DNA of 64,000 bases from Chrysoperla carnea (Eukaryota; Arthropoda; Insecta; Neuroptera; Chrysopidae), in the NCBI RefSeq assembly GCF_905475395.1, contig NC_058339.1, forward strand, positions 5,216,001 to 5,280,000, in the 5' to 3' direction. The position numbers and the translations under genes were made by a program. Of this stretch, positions 22,714 through 37,289 are shown in pieces. Each line of letters starts with the position of its first letter. Position 1 is the stretch's first letter. The notes below the pieces were generated by a model. It ran no database searches and was not told the origin of the DNA. It saw nothing but the letters and a program-made list of their open reading frames with translations.

Positions 22714-25700
22714 ATGTTCAATGTTTATAAGTTATTCTCATGGATAGTTTTATCGTTTTTGTTATCTTATTGTGATTTTGGTAAGTCTTCATTAATTTAT
22801 TGTTTTCGTTTATTTTAACTTTTGAAATTTTCTGCACTTATTGGATGACTTTTGTGGGGTAGTTATGGAAGTTATTTGACAAGCGGCAAAAAATTTTTTC
22901 TGTTTTTACTTGCTTTATACTGTTTTACAGCAGTTTTCGAAAATTCTGCCACGCTTGATTTCAAATTACCGTCATACTGTCAGTTTGCAGTATCTGCCAT
23001 TGTTTTTCCATAAAAGTGCATGTTATAACAGGAAAATCGTACTTCAGTTTATCCAATTAGGATCCACTTTTTCCGGTTTACTTCAACCCCAGCCCTTTCT
23101 GAAACCGCCATAAATTTTTCTGCCCCTAATTTTTTGGTTTATTAAAACGGGATGCTTTGACTTACCATTGCTTCCAGACAGTTAGGGTCCACTTTTTTCC
23201 CCAGATTTCCACACACTACTTTATCTCGAAAATCGCCGTTCTGCCATATGTTTGTCCTATGAGAGGAAATGCTCCAAATTGACTCAGGAGACAGAAAGGG
23301 TTCATGGATTTTTGACGCACCATATCCTAGAATATTATATTTGCCAGACAGTTTTATCGTTGTTAAAGCTGAACGCACCCTCGTCTGCGCCCTCTGTTTC
23401 AAAATTTGTAGAAAATTTTATCCTTTACAACTTTTATAATAAATGTTAATACGATTGAAGGAAAAAGAAACGTGATATTATCAAAAAACTGATTTTCGCG
23501 ACCTTTAACTGTGAATATCTAAGGACGTACACGCGTGATGGTTTGAGACTACTTTTGAAACAACATTTGTACTATTAAAATAAAGGTTTGCGCAAAAAAT
23601 CAGCTTATTCCGTTAGATTCCTAAGTGAAACCCTAAGATGATTGGAGTATATATAGGTATATCAGATTCTGTTTATGTACAAGTATACTTTCCAATGAAA
23701 GCTCTGAGCTGAAAGCAATCGTATTAAGCATTGAAAATATTTTCTTTGTATACAATATATCATCAATCACCTTGTACCATTATGTAAGAAATGTGTGACG
23801 ATGCATCTGTTGTACAAATGTATCATGAAATCTTCTCGGTATAATAAATTACACCTGAAGCAAACTTTATACTTGAAAACTTCTTATCGTATACATGTAC
23901 AATATACAGGAGAGCTGATTACATTTTTTCCGCGCAATTTCCTTACTCATTAATATGGTTGGTTCACACTACACAGATTTTCGTCTATCGAAAGAATTTT
24001 GTCTGTACAGTAAATAGGTATACATTTTCTATTCGCATCGAGCATGAGTTTTATATCAGGGAGTTTCCATTGTAACGACAGACTACTTTATTAATATAAT
24101 TGTAAGTCTATGTTTTGCATATATTAGTCTAGCCAAGAGTGTGATAGCTCTTTGGATTCAGAATGATATCTAGAAAAATGTGCTAAAAGTGTTATTCAGT
24201 ACATAAAAAATTGCAAAAGTTATAAAAAATTAATGATGAAAAAAGAGGTATTTCGTTTTTCGCCAATATTTCATAAAATATTAATATTTAAGAAATTTAA
24301 AAAAAAAGATTCTTAAAGAGGAGCAAATTTCTAATAAAAAACTCCCACCAATAAAAACCCTCACTCCCGAAAGTCTTTCTCCATTATTTATAATTTAAAT
24401 TGACGCTAAAAATATATAAACTTATTTTGTAATAAACTTATATTTTTTGTACATTTTATTTAAGAAAATTTACTAATCTTACGCAGCACTCGTGAGCCTG
24501 ATTTTTTTTTAAAATTTATGTTGTATACAGATTGTATTTGTTAACTTTATACTGTATACATTTAAACAATAAATCTACAGGATATATGGAGCTATTTATC
24601 TAGGTCTAGGAACATAAAATTTCAGGATATAACTAACAGCTAGGATTTATTTTGATAAAATTATATTAAATAATCTTGTTTCAAATAAAATAAACAATAC
24701 GCTGCGTTCGCCTCTAAGGATCGAAAATCTAACTAAATTTATTTTGTAAATTGTTGTTTAATGTAGTATACAGTGTGTTTCTAAAAAGTAAGCAGATTTC
24801 TGTTGATAGACACATTTATATGAATGTGTGGGTAAAAATAAATATGTATATGTGTTCTTTTAAAAATGTTTTTTAACTTTCAACTAAAATATAAAAAATT
24901 TCTTAACACGAGAATTTTTTCTAAACAGTCTCAATAAATTATTTAATTTCTTATTTACAATAAGTTAGTTTTTCTTTTTAAAAACTCATACATTTTGTGT
25001 ACGAAAAAAGCAAAACAGTTTTGACTGTCAAAATTAGTTAATAAGATTATGTAAGAGAAACCAGGAAATGACTATGATTTTTACATTCATCTACAGGAAA
25101 CTCAAATGCAATAAAATGTTTTCGTTTGAGATATGTATTTATTAAATAAAAATGAAAAACTGATACAATTTATTTCTAATGTAATGCTTCTTGTCTCGCA
25201 AACAATATGAAAATGTTAAATATCGTAAACTTTTCAACAAGTTTCATCGAGTTGTGTTCATAAAATAACGAGCTTCTTCTAGACATGTTTCCTGAAATAC
25301 AATGAAATTCTACTACAGTGGAATCTCTATAATTCGAACCTCGAGAGAAATGGCAAAAATTTCGAATTAACAAGTAGTTCGAGATACAGAGAATTGAATT
25401 GCTAAAATTTCGATTTAGAAAGGTACGATTATTTAACTACGACGTCATTATATTTTACTAACTACGATTAAACGGAGTTTGTTTTTTGAAATTCGATTTA
25501 TAAATTAATTTTCGACTCTATAGAGAGAGATACCGCGTATTTAGGGGTTAGCCGGAAATAAATGGCACTTTTTTTCTTTAAATTACTGAGAGTAACGAGT
25601 TATCGAGGTTCCACTGTATATTGTTTCATATATGATATAACTTCATATATTTGCACTCCACTATTTCTGTATTAACAACTTATGCTACAATGTTTCTCCA

Positions 25701-28700
25701 TTTAAAAAATGTTTTTTTCTTTAGGGAATATGATGTGATGTCAAGAGGTGGGCAGGGTGAGGGGATTTCTGGGAAGAGAGTAGTAATATTGTAGGGAACA
25801 AAAGTTTTATTATTTATATATGTTTTTTTTTATACATAATAACATTGTTTTGCAACAAACTCTGTCCTCTGTGTAAAAATAATGTTAAAATGTTACGAAT
25901 TTTTTCTCTTGTATAAAAAAACTACTTAAAAATATTTTTAACTGATAAAAAAAATTAAATAAGCAAAGGAAGATATTTCCAACCGCAAATACAAATATTT
26001 GTATTACTTATGTAAAGGACTAACTTTTGTAGAGCTTTAAGGTCGTATATTTATACAGAGTGTCCCGTAAATCCTCTTTCCTTTTTTGATCCGATGCACG
26101 AATAGTTAGCTATTGATTAAAATGCGCAGCCAATCAGTAAAAATACTTCATTTGGTTTTTCTCGATATTTTTAAGAAAAGTCGCCAAACCTAACTTTTAC
26201 CAAAACTTTTAAGCCATCGCCCTTTCAAAACGACTACAGCGCTTGTACTTGTGGCATGATGAATAGGTCTATTCAATACGGTTAGCCACCGGGACTAGCA
26301 GTCTAGTTTATATCAGTCTGTGATGTGTGTTACCCATTTGACGTTTATCATGTTATTTGTTAGGTTAAAGTATTTACCTAATAAGCAATCAAAAATTTGC
26401 TTTTTATTTTCTTAATAGCGTGAAAATGGAACTGAAAAAAGGTCAGAAAATCCATTTAACATTAACAGAAGGAGATGAATATGAAGGCACTATACATCAA
26501 ATAAACCCAAAATCTTCACGAATAACTTTATATGGTGTAAAAGATAAATCAAATGGTATGATATTTAACACTCTTCATCATTATCAAAAGAATGAAATTC
26601 GAGAAATCAAAATTATTGAAGAATCTAAAACGAAAAAACCATCTTCCAAAGATGTACCTACTCCAATAGAAAATAAACCAGAAGTTTTCGACGGATTTAA
26701 GGACATTTGTGAATATAAAATTAATTTACCAAAATATGAACTGGATCGTTTGGAATTTATGAAAAAAAATGTTCTGTATTTATCAAAAATAAATAAACAA
26801 TTTTGTAGTGCTGTGAAATATTTAAATTCTTGTGAAAATATAGCAATTGACGCAAAACATGTGGACCATGGTCGTGCAAGTGAGATGAGTTTGTTAGTTA
26901 TTGCATCCTGGAATACTATTTACGTGTTTGATATCAAATTAATGGGTGAGCAAGCATTTGAAAAAGGTATCAAAGACATTTTTGTAAACGAAAACATTTT
27001 AAAAATATTTCATAGTGGTGTCAAGATTGTTGATTGTCTTAAAAATCGATTTAATATTCCTGTAAGAAACATAGCCGATACACAAATTTTAGATGCTCTA
27101 ATCAGATATAAACGCGAAAAACAAGAAAATTTACGAACATTATCAGAATGTTTGACAAGTTTTTTGAATGCACCACACAATTTTATTGATGAGCAGAGTC
27201 ATTATCCAAAATGGAATGAACGACCCGTTCCAGAAATCCTTCGACATAAAGTGGGTGAACGCGTTACATATTCGATTACTTTATATAATTGTATGCAACG
27301 TCAATTACAAAATGATTTTTATGACAAAGTTGATACGTTTATGAATTCGATGTCGAAATTAGATCCAGGTCAGGCGTTCTATGCATTAACCAGGCCAGAA
27401 AAAATGTTAAATATATAAATATACCAGCAATTTACCCGACCGCTTCGTTGGACAATTTCAATTTTAAAAACAAGTGGAACAAACACTTGACTGAGTTAAT
27501 TGTTAAAATAAACTGTAAAAAAAATGTGGAATGTCACTGCTAAATTAGAAGAGTTAAAAAAACCAACAAAATTATGGCACCATTTATTTAGTTTTCAAAA
27601 ATTTTGATATAGTTTCAAAAAGGGCTGTGAGGGGTTTGAAAGGTGTTTAAAAAGTTCTGCATCGATTAGGCTCAAATTTTGACATGATATACAACCAGTT
27701 TCAAGGCTTGTTTTTATCTATTTTTAACCAACGGGGGATGAAAAGGTAGGAAGTGAAAGTGGGGATGAACAATCGAATATTTTCAAATATATACCCAAAT
27801 GGGGTATCAAATAAGAAAGCATGAAGTGTACATTACAAAACTGTAATCTCGATGCAAGGGGATATGGAAGGAAGGGGTGAAAGGGAAGGGAGGGGGGAGA
27901 TGAACGATCGAATATTTTCAAATATACCCAAGTTTGATATCAAATGAAAGGTTATGATGTTTACATTAAAAAATTGTAAGTAACATGAAAATCAATTTAG
28001 CCGTTTAAAAGTTGTGAACTCTTTTATCGGGGGTTTATCGAATTTTATAAAATTTATTAGATACTTCTCATTTATTTCTATTCAACCATTATATCCCACA
28101 GCAAAGCGTGGTCGGGTTCAGCTTTGGCCCTAAAATTAGGCCTCCGCATTAAAATAGTAAAATTGACGAAATTGTAAATAAAAGGAGGATAAGTAATCTT
28201 TTTTATGAAAATATAATCAAATCATAAGTATCACCATCTATGAATAGTAATCAGAAGCTACCAAAGATCAGAATCACTTAATAGTTAATTATACAGCTTT
28301 AATTATTATTACATATATATATATATTTATATTTATGTCTTATGATCCCGAGGGGGACGTAGGGCCTCAAAAAATGCTCGCCAACGAACTCGATTCTGTG
28401 CCATGGACTTGACTTCTCCCCAGGATTTTCCTTCTTCAGTAATTTATTGCTCCAGGATTCTTCGCCAGGTATGACGAGTTCGGCCCACCCTTCTTTTTCC
28501 TTGGGGGTTCCACTCAAGTGCTTCTTTGGCAATGCTGTTGTTTTGCCTCAGTGTGTGAGCAAGCCAACCATATTTGCGTTGCTTGATAGTGTGTCTTGTG
28601 AGTTGGTGTGATCTCCAGATGGGTCGAAGTTGCGCAAACGCTGCCTTGGCTTTTCTGATTCTTTGTTCTACATCTTCATCAGTGCCGCCGTTTTCAGAAA

Positions 28701-31700
28701 CAATACTTCCGAGGTATTGGAACTGTCGTACACGCTCTATGGGTTGGTTGTTAATGATAAGATCTTCGTTGTTGGCGTTGTTTATTCTCAACTCTTTGGT
28801 TTTTTCTTCGTTGATTTTCACTCCCACTTTGTTACCTTCTTCGACTAGGTCGTTTATTTTGCCTTTAATGTCATTGATATTATGTGACATAATTCAAAGA
28901 TCACCAGCATAATCAATATCTTCTAGCCGTTCTGTCATTTTCCACCTGATACCTCTGCGTCTGTTTTCATTGACCTTTCGCATCACTTTGCCAAGCACTA
29001 TTAGGAATAGGAGGAGAGAAAGCAAGCAGCCCTGTTTTACACCAGATTTGACGGGAAAGGGGTCGGTAAGTTTGTTTTGGTGTATAACCTGACACTCATA
29101 CCCCTCGTAAGTTTCCTTGATGATTTTTACCAATTTTGTGGGTACTCCATATTCTGCAAGTCCATTATTACATAGGTGTTGTTTTTTCGATTGAAAAGTT
29201 TTAGTTTCTTATGTTACGGTGTTATATCTGTAGTTATATCTATAGCATATCGCTGACGATTATGATGACTACCAAAATTCGTAAAAAAGGCGTCTAATGC
29301 GCCTATAGAAGTTTTCATTTCAAAAATTATTCCTTATAATTAAAAAATTTACTATATTTTATATACAAAACAAGTGAAAACAAACAATTGACTGAGTTAA
29401 TTGTTGAAATACCATGCATAATCAGTGTTGATTTCTTTATCACATTACACATACAAACATGTGACACATACATAACTGATAATCAAGTATAGTACATATT
29501 ATAAAATTTCCGCCTAATTGGCGCCCTCACGGGTAAATAGTGATGTTTACGAAAAAATGTTTCAAACAAAAGTTGTTTAATTTTTGATAAGAAACATTTA
29601 CATTTAAACTTTTGTTCTATCTCTAACGGTTTACAAGATGGGTCCTACGGACCCAAGACCCAATTGACCTATGATGCTCATTTACGAACTTGACCTCCCT
29701 TTTTACGTCCTGAGTACGCTGTAAAAATTTCAGCTCGATATCTTTTTTCTTTTTTGAGTTATCGTGTCCACAGACGGACGAACGGACAACCGGAAATGGA
29801 CTAATTAGGTGATTTAGTGAACACCTACGACAAAATTTTTGTCCTAGCATCATTATTTTTAAGCGTTACAAACTTAGGACTAAACTTAATATACTATGTA
29901 TATTTCATATATACATGGTATAAAAATTTACTATAAAAAAAATACAAATTTTTAAATTAACGTTAAGAAAGTTTATGTACAAAAGTATATTAAAAGCTGC
30001 AAATATATAAAATTAGTTAAACATTTTGTCAAAATTATTTTATATTAAGGTTTTTTTTTTGGAATGTAATATATCTTGCAATAATTAAATAAAACAAATT
30101 AAAATAAATTATACTAATTTTCTTTTATTAAAATAATAGTAAATTTTTACAAGAACAAAAAATAAGTGCAAATGCTAAAAAATAAACTTTTTAATTTTAT
30201 CAAACCTTAAAATAATCTTAAAATATCCCCCAATACAATCTACTCTATTTGTAATATTAACAAATTAACCTATGGTTCATAATTCCGTAACACTCTGTAT
30301 ATTCTAAATGATGTTAAAGAACGGCCCTGGAACTATTTGAGAAGTAAGTTAATTTAGTTAAACAGGTAAGTAATGAAAATGGAGAGTAATCCATTATAGT
30401 TTTGTCTCATATGATTTAGATTTGCCGAAAATAAATTTATTGACGGCAAATTTTTGCTTTTAAATTACAATCGGACTATCGGAGATTTTTTTGTTGGGTG
30501 AATACAATAGTTTAAGCTGGCAAATGACCGATGAATTGACGAGACACAGAAATGACAGCTCCAGAAAAAACAACCACAGTATTTGTTAAAGGCTTATAAA
30601 TAACTGTACCACAAAACATTCCTGTTTTTAGTTTTTTTGAGATAATTAACAAAAATTTTCACAAAATGTATGAAATTTAATATAACTACATAACGTTTGG
30701 CAACGTTGGACATGTGTTGAAGATATGTCATTGTATTTATACGTCACAGTGTAACTTTTGTTAAAATTTATTTTTAATCATCAAAACTCTTCGAAATAAT
30801 TGAATATATAATCTAATAATTTAAAAATATTAGTAAAATTATACATTTTCATCAATTTAAAATTAAGAAAAATTGGTTCTTTTAAAGTTGGCAACAGATT
30901 GTACATTCTCTGTATAGGACAGAGTGAGAGGGATAATGAGAACACCTTCTACTTTCATACACTTTTAAAAGATGAATAACTTATCATTATGATGTAAACA
31001 AAGCTTAATGTAAGTTAAAATCATATGTAAAACATAAAACACTTTATTTGACTTACAAAACTTTAACTTTCTTCTTCACACATACACAAACAATGATGTG
31101 GAATGTGTGTATAGAAAGTTTTAATCAAAGCACTAAATATTTGAGTTTTCAATGAGAAAACAATATGGTATAAGTTAATACTACATACCCTCGCACTTGT
31201 ATACCTACGTAGCACCCTTAGATTTTAAATAAAGTACTTACCCTATACCATATTCGAATATAATATTGCTCATTTTAGAATATTCCCTAAAATTAACGAT
31301 GTGGCTAAATAACCGCTGTGTCTTGTACATTTCGTAAATTTCTTGTTTTCATCGAATATTTTCATTTACACAATCGTCGCATCAAGGAATATATAAAATA
31401 GCCATAAAAAGTCCTCAATAACAGCTCCGATTTTGGTGATTTTTTTTCAAATGTTTATTTTTATATATTATTTAAAATCAGAAACTTTTCAGAGACGGGA
31501 AATTATACGGAGGGAGAAAAGGCAATGTCCCGATTGATGTATCAACGCCCACCCTAAATCGCTAAGGATTGAAGTTTAAAATTTTGAGAGGATATTGATT
31601 TTATACTGTATGTCTCATTTAAGAAAGGATTTTTGGAAATTCATCTTTTAAAAAGGTGAAATAGGGGATGAAAGTTTGTATGAAAATATGTACAAACCAT

Positions 31701-34700
31701 CATTTTCGAGTTCACTACTTAACCGATTTTAAAAATTTTCTCAACTTATGTTACAAAGCGTTAGCTGTCTCTTCTACCTACTCTGCTCCCTGCCAATACA
31801 ATTATATTAACATATTTTTGTTAGCTATCAATGTGCAAGTGCTAGAAATTATATCAGCACTCGTAAATCTATCGGCAGAGGCGGATAAGCAGCCCCATAG
31901 TATTGTGAAAGGGCAGACGACGAGATGGGAAGTTATGAATATATTAGAAAAGTTTTATATGAATTATATTTCATCAAAAGTTCATAATAACTTTTATTAT
32001 TTACGTTCTTTTGTTTTACACGGAGAGAATTTGTGTAGTTGCAAATAATTAGGTAGTACCTACTTATATTAATGCCACATTGAGATATTACAATGATATG
32101 AGACATATTACAATGATATGGTTTGCGTCAGTAAAGATATTTTCACGAGGCGGCGATGAATTCGGTTCTGCACATAATGAATTACTTCTATATATTTTTG
32201 CATTCAGTAGAAAAACGCAACGTGTATCCCAGTTTTTTCTTTATTTTGTTATGAGAATAATATAGCAGAAAAGTTTTAAAATACATAATACCATTCATTG
32301 ATTTTGTGTGGTATAAGAGTTAATTTATAGTTTAAAACAATTTATAACCAATACTTTTCAAACAAAATGGCGCAGAACAATAAAAAGTAAATAATTACTA
32401 ACTGTAAACTCTGTGAAATTAGTACTTAACTATAGTATCCAGTCAAACAAGAACTAAAGAGAAAATCTTTTAAATCAGTCAACATGCGGTTTTGAAAACA
32501 CTGTAAAACAAAAATCCTTCAATTTTCCAAATGACAGTTTCCCCAACTCAAAAGACAGAAAAGTATTGATCAAATTTTACACGTATTATAAATAATTAAA
32601 AATCGTAAAAACATTTTAAAAAACTGAGTTGATTTAATATTAGTTTGGTCAAGGTAGGCTAAACTCTATCATGTATAGAAATTTCTAGGTAGATTTGCTA
32701 TACCTATTTTTCTGTTTTCAACTTTTCACATCAGAAAATCTTGAGCAGGTACACACCACTTATAAATGAGGCAATATTCGTGGTTTTACTAACGACAATT
32801 TAGTTCAATGTGTATTGTATTGCAAATTGTGAAATCTGTTGGTTGGTAGATTCAGGCACGTAACTAATGATGTGATTCATTTGGAGGGGGTGAAAACTTT
32901 GGAAATTGGGGCGTTTTCAATGTGGTAAACGGAAAAAAATGTCAATTAAACGCCCTATTAAAAAAATATGAAAAACCATTTGCTTCTTTCTTGAGTGCAA
33001 GATAAATGAATATAATGAGAGAGAATAATAGTGGCGTACAAAAATATTGGACCGTTTAGCGTGACCTTCACAAGTTAAAAATGCATCTGCCAAAAATGAC
33101 CGTAAAGTGACACCTCATATTTGTATGTTGACGATGAGCCAACCAATCTTCCGCACGAAAGCATCCAAAACGATATTTAGATAGATATTGGATATGGCAT
33201 TAACCTTTCAAGTTTCTAGATACGCACCTGAGTACATTACAGTATTTTACAATGGTAGAATGTATCCATGTACTTGAAGAATACTTTTATGGAGGTAGAA
33301 TATGTTGAATTAAAATGTACCACTTGACGACAAACCTTCTAAAAAGATAGACCATTATGGCACGTTGTACCTACTCGTACTCTACTACCAATACCAAACA
33401 AACATTTCTACCAAGTCGTGTACGGAAGGGGATTATTCTATACAGAAAGGACAAAAGATATATTTTGTATTCTATGTATGTACATACGAACAATATTCAA
33501 CAAAATAAATGTCAGATTCGTTTTTTAACCGGTCATACGATCGAATAGTCATCTAAAATGAAATACACAGACACTTTATATTATATTTTACATAGAATAG
33601 CTGTGATGAATTTTGATGATTGTATATTTTAAGGTAGTTCCAACATGGTATATGCAGTTCCTATACTGAGGCACAAATTTTATCACTAATATAAGTATCG
33701 TTTAAAACTCCACACAAATACCAATTTGAAAGTCCCGCTAATGTACTTTATTTCGTTAACTACGATATATACCAATAGATGTCAGGAAGAGTCATATTTT
33801 GCAGTATATGTTTTAGTTTTTCATGAAAAGAGGGATAAAACGAAGACCCAAAAAACCCTGCATACTCATTTTCATGAAAATCGTTGGAGCCATTTCCAAG
33901 ATCGTTGTTATATATATAAATATACAAGAATTGCTCGTTTAAATATATAAGATATCAAAAAAAGCTAGGAAGACAGTTTTGAGTTTTATATGCTTTGAAT
34001 GTAAAATCACGAACTTTGCAGCTTTTGAAGGAGAATTATAAAAAACAATGTGATACGAGCATTATATATATTAGACACACAACACTAATGGAAATAAAAT
34101 TAATAACATGCGGATAAAGTTATTTAAAATAAAATTTTTGATGAAATTGACATAGGATAGCTCATATCAATTTCTATGTGTATCTAGGATAACATTACAT
34201 TTGTTGAAATTAGTTTCGTTACTAAATACAGTTTAATATGAATTGACGACATAAACTTTGTTCTATTTTCAAAACATTTCTCTTACCCTTTCTCAAGAGA
34301 CACCATTATACAAAAACAAACAGTGTGAATATACCGTATGCCCATTTTAAATCATCTAGCTGATTGTTGTTTTACTCGGAAATGCACATTGTGACCATTT
34401 TGTATTGAAATGGATATATCTCCAAGAAAATCTATTTTTATCTCCACAGTACTTGATGCAATAGTCGAAGAAATAAAGCAGTGAATTGTGTAAAGCAGTG
34501 TGGTAAGACGTATCGTGATGCGATTTTTTACATTCGATTCGCGAGGGCTTTGTGAACAAAAGTGATGTGGGAGAAATGTAAAACTGGAAAAACAGCAACA
34601 ACTAGAAACTAAATATCGATGGAAATGAGTCTAATTTTGTTATTTGGAAGTTTTTGCCGCTGAACTGGAATATCACAACGAAAATGGTCCCGAGACATCT

Positions 34701-37201
34701 GCTGCTCAGGGCGGGCAGTATACACCTCGTCTCTTGGAGTTTTACAAATTATGTAACATATTTTGTCGAAAGTCTTTACTCGTGGGTTTTTGCGTTCGCT
34801 CAACACGAATATTACTATGCAAATGGACCTCGAAGTATCTATTGACCAAGGCAAACCAAAGGGAGACGCCCAGGGACGAAATATGTTACATAGTCTCGTA
34901 AAAATCCAAGAAACGAGGTGACTGCACGACATTTTGCTGTAAAAGCTAACACTTCCGTTGTTTTGAAATAGAATGCAGTTAAAGTTTAGCGCTGGCCAAT
35001 TTATTTTGAAACGAATCATCAGTATAACGTCGATTCATGACGGCATTACCAATGGCCATTATAGTGATATATATTTCGTAAAACGCCCGATATTTATTGT
35101 TAAGTATGTACCTAACCTATACAATAGCACGAATACAAACACAATAGAAAAGAAGAAGTAAAGCAAACGAGAATTAAATGTATACAATAACGTAGAATAA
35201 TAATTGAGTTTTGTTTGTGTAATACTACCAACATTAAAGATTATTTACAAAATGGTATTATATGTTATATTATATATTTATGTTTATATTATGTATATCA
35301 TATAATATAGAGTATACAATATACATACAATATAGAATATCATAAATATACACTCATTTTAGTTCAGTACCGAATTGCATTGTAATTTTGAAAACTTGTT
35401 ATATTTGTTTGTATTCGTAAATCCAAGAAATTATAGGTGGCACTATAATAACAGTTGAAGAAGGAACTTTTTATTATGCCAGGAAGATATTCGCGTGTCG
35501 TACTTTAAGGGTCGCATCAGACTCTACCCACGGCTTGTTAAATTTAAGATGTAGTAGGCATGGAAAATGATTCTTTTAATGCCTCAGTAAAATGTCAATA
35601 TATGATTACGAAAACAAAAATTATAAATTTAATTTAAAGTACAGTACGTAAAGTACAGAATTCTAAAAAAAGAACGTGCAAATTAAATCAGATATATCGA
35701 CATCTGACGCCTTTTATAAATGCCAAAGTTGAAGATTTTTCTATATGCCATCGACATATCATACTGTTCTAATACAGTAGGTCCTATTATTTACATTTTG
35801 AGGTTTGTATGTAAGCTATAGTACCTCTGTAGAATGAAAATTAAACACATAAATCATAACAAAATGTGGAAATATTTTATTTTTATACCATGTATATATG
35901 AAATATACATAGTATTATAAGTTTAGTCCCAAGTTTGTAACGCCTAAAAATATTGATGCTACAAAAAAAAATTGGTATAGGTGTTCATAAAATCACCTAA
36001 TTAATCCATTTCCGGTTGTCCGTCCGTCCGTCCGTCCGTCCGTCCGTCCGTCCGTCTGTGGACACGATTACTCAAAAACGAAAAGAGATATCAAGCTGAA
36101 ATTTTTACAGCGTGCTTAGGACGTAAAAAGTGAGGTCAAGTTCGTAAATGAGCAACATGGGTCAATTGGGTCATGGGTCCGTAGTACCCATCTTGTAAAC
36201 CGTTAGAGATAGAACAAAAGTTTAAATGTAAAAAATGTTGCTTATAAAAAAATATAAAACTTTTGTTTGAAACATTTTTTTGTAAACATCACTGTTTACC
36301 CACGAGGGCGTTAATTAGGTGCAAATTTTATAGTATGTAATTAATATAGGAATATCAAAGTGAATATCTTTTGTTATTTACGTGACGTCAAAAAAACAAA
36401 CGAATGCGCATCAACACTTGCGCATTATATGAGAATATCAGTTAAATATGTCAGATATGAATGAATGTGAAATGTGAGTTATCAACACTGCCTATACATG
36501 GTATTTCAACAAATAACTCAGTCAATTGTTTGTTTTCACTTGTTTTTATCTACAATACATTTAGGAGGATATTATATACAGGGTGTTCCATTTTAATACA
36601 TGCATATTAATATCTAGCCAGAGGTGCCACCTTTTAAAAAAGTGCCTTAACAAAAATTGTAAAGTTTGATGGGGAACATCAAATTCGGACATCAGATTTG
36701 ACCTTAAAACTTGATAAAGATAATCCGCGGAACAGCACCCTTTTTTATCTTGATTCTTCGTGAGTGGCTTCCTTTTTGGCGAGTCTATCAAACACTACGA
36801 CTTTTTTAGAAAGTTCTGTGCTTCTTTCAAATAAGTCGGAAATTATCATCACTTGATAATATTAATATAATATTAATACTGCATCGGATAAGCTGGTCTA
36901 CCACCTCGAACACGTCGTATTTAAGTATTTTTGTTTTTCAGTACATACATAGTTTACTTTGTAAAATCAAGTGCAGGTCATAATTTCCGGCAAATTCCCT
37001 GCTGACTTTTTTAATAACGATTGCTTAAATATGATTTTATCATGCTGAAGAAAGTTTGATAGAGGAAACCACTCATAAAGTTTCAAGTATGTCCTGATCA
37101 TTTAACATAAAGCGTACTGTCCCGTGGACTAGGAGTTTCTGAAGAGCTACACTTCTGTGCAGACCATAATATAATATAATATCATCACAATGATATTATA
37201 T

Positions 37202-37289
<88 letters not shown>

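Noticed and set aside
22900-23450. Overlapping frames on both strands with balanced base composition
   Set aside because: No domain, no splice context, and frames compete on both strands. Probably old repeat sequence.
26420-26425. GTG two codons upstream of the EXD1 ATG as a start
   Set aside because: Nuclear eukaryotic genes start at ATG; 26426 is the first in-frame ATG and leaves the Lsm-like region intact.
31668-32048. 126-codon plus-strand frame
   Set aside because: Its start lies in a dispersed repeat and the rest shows no family features.
34609-35019. 136-codon minus-strand frame and opposite-strand partners
   Set aside because: Explained by a GC-richer inverted repeat; no homology recognised.
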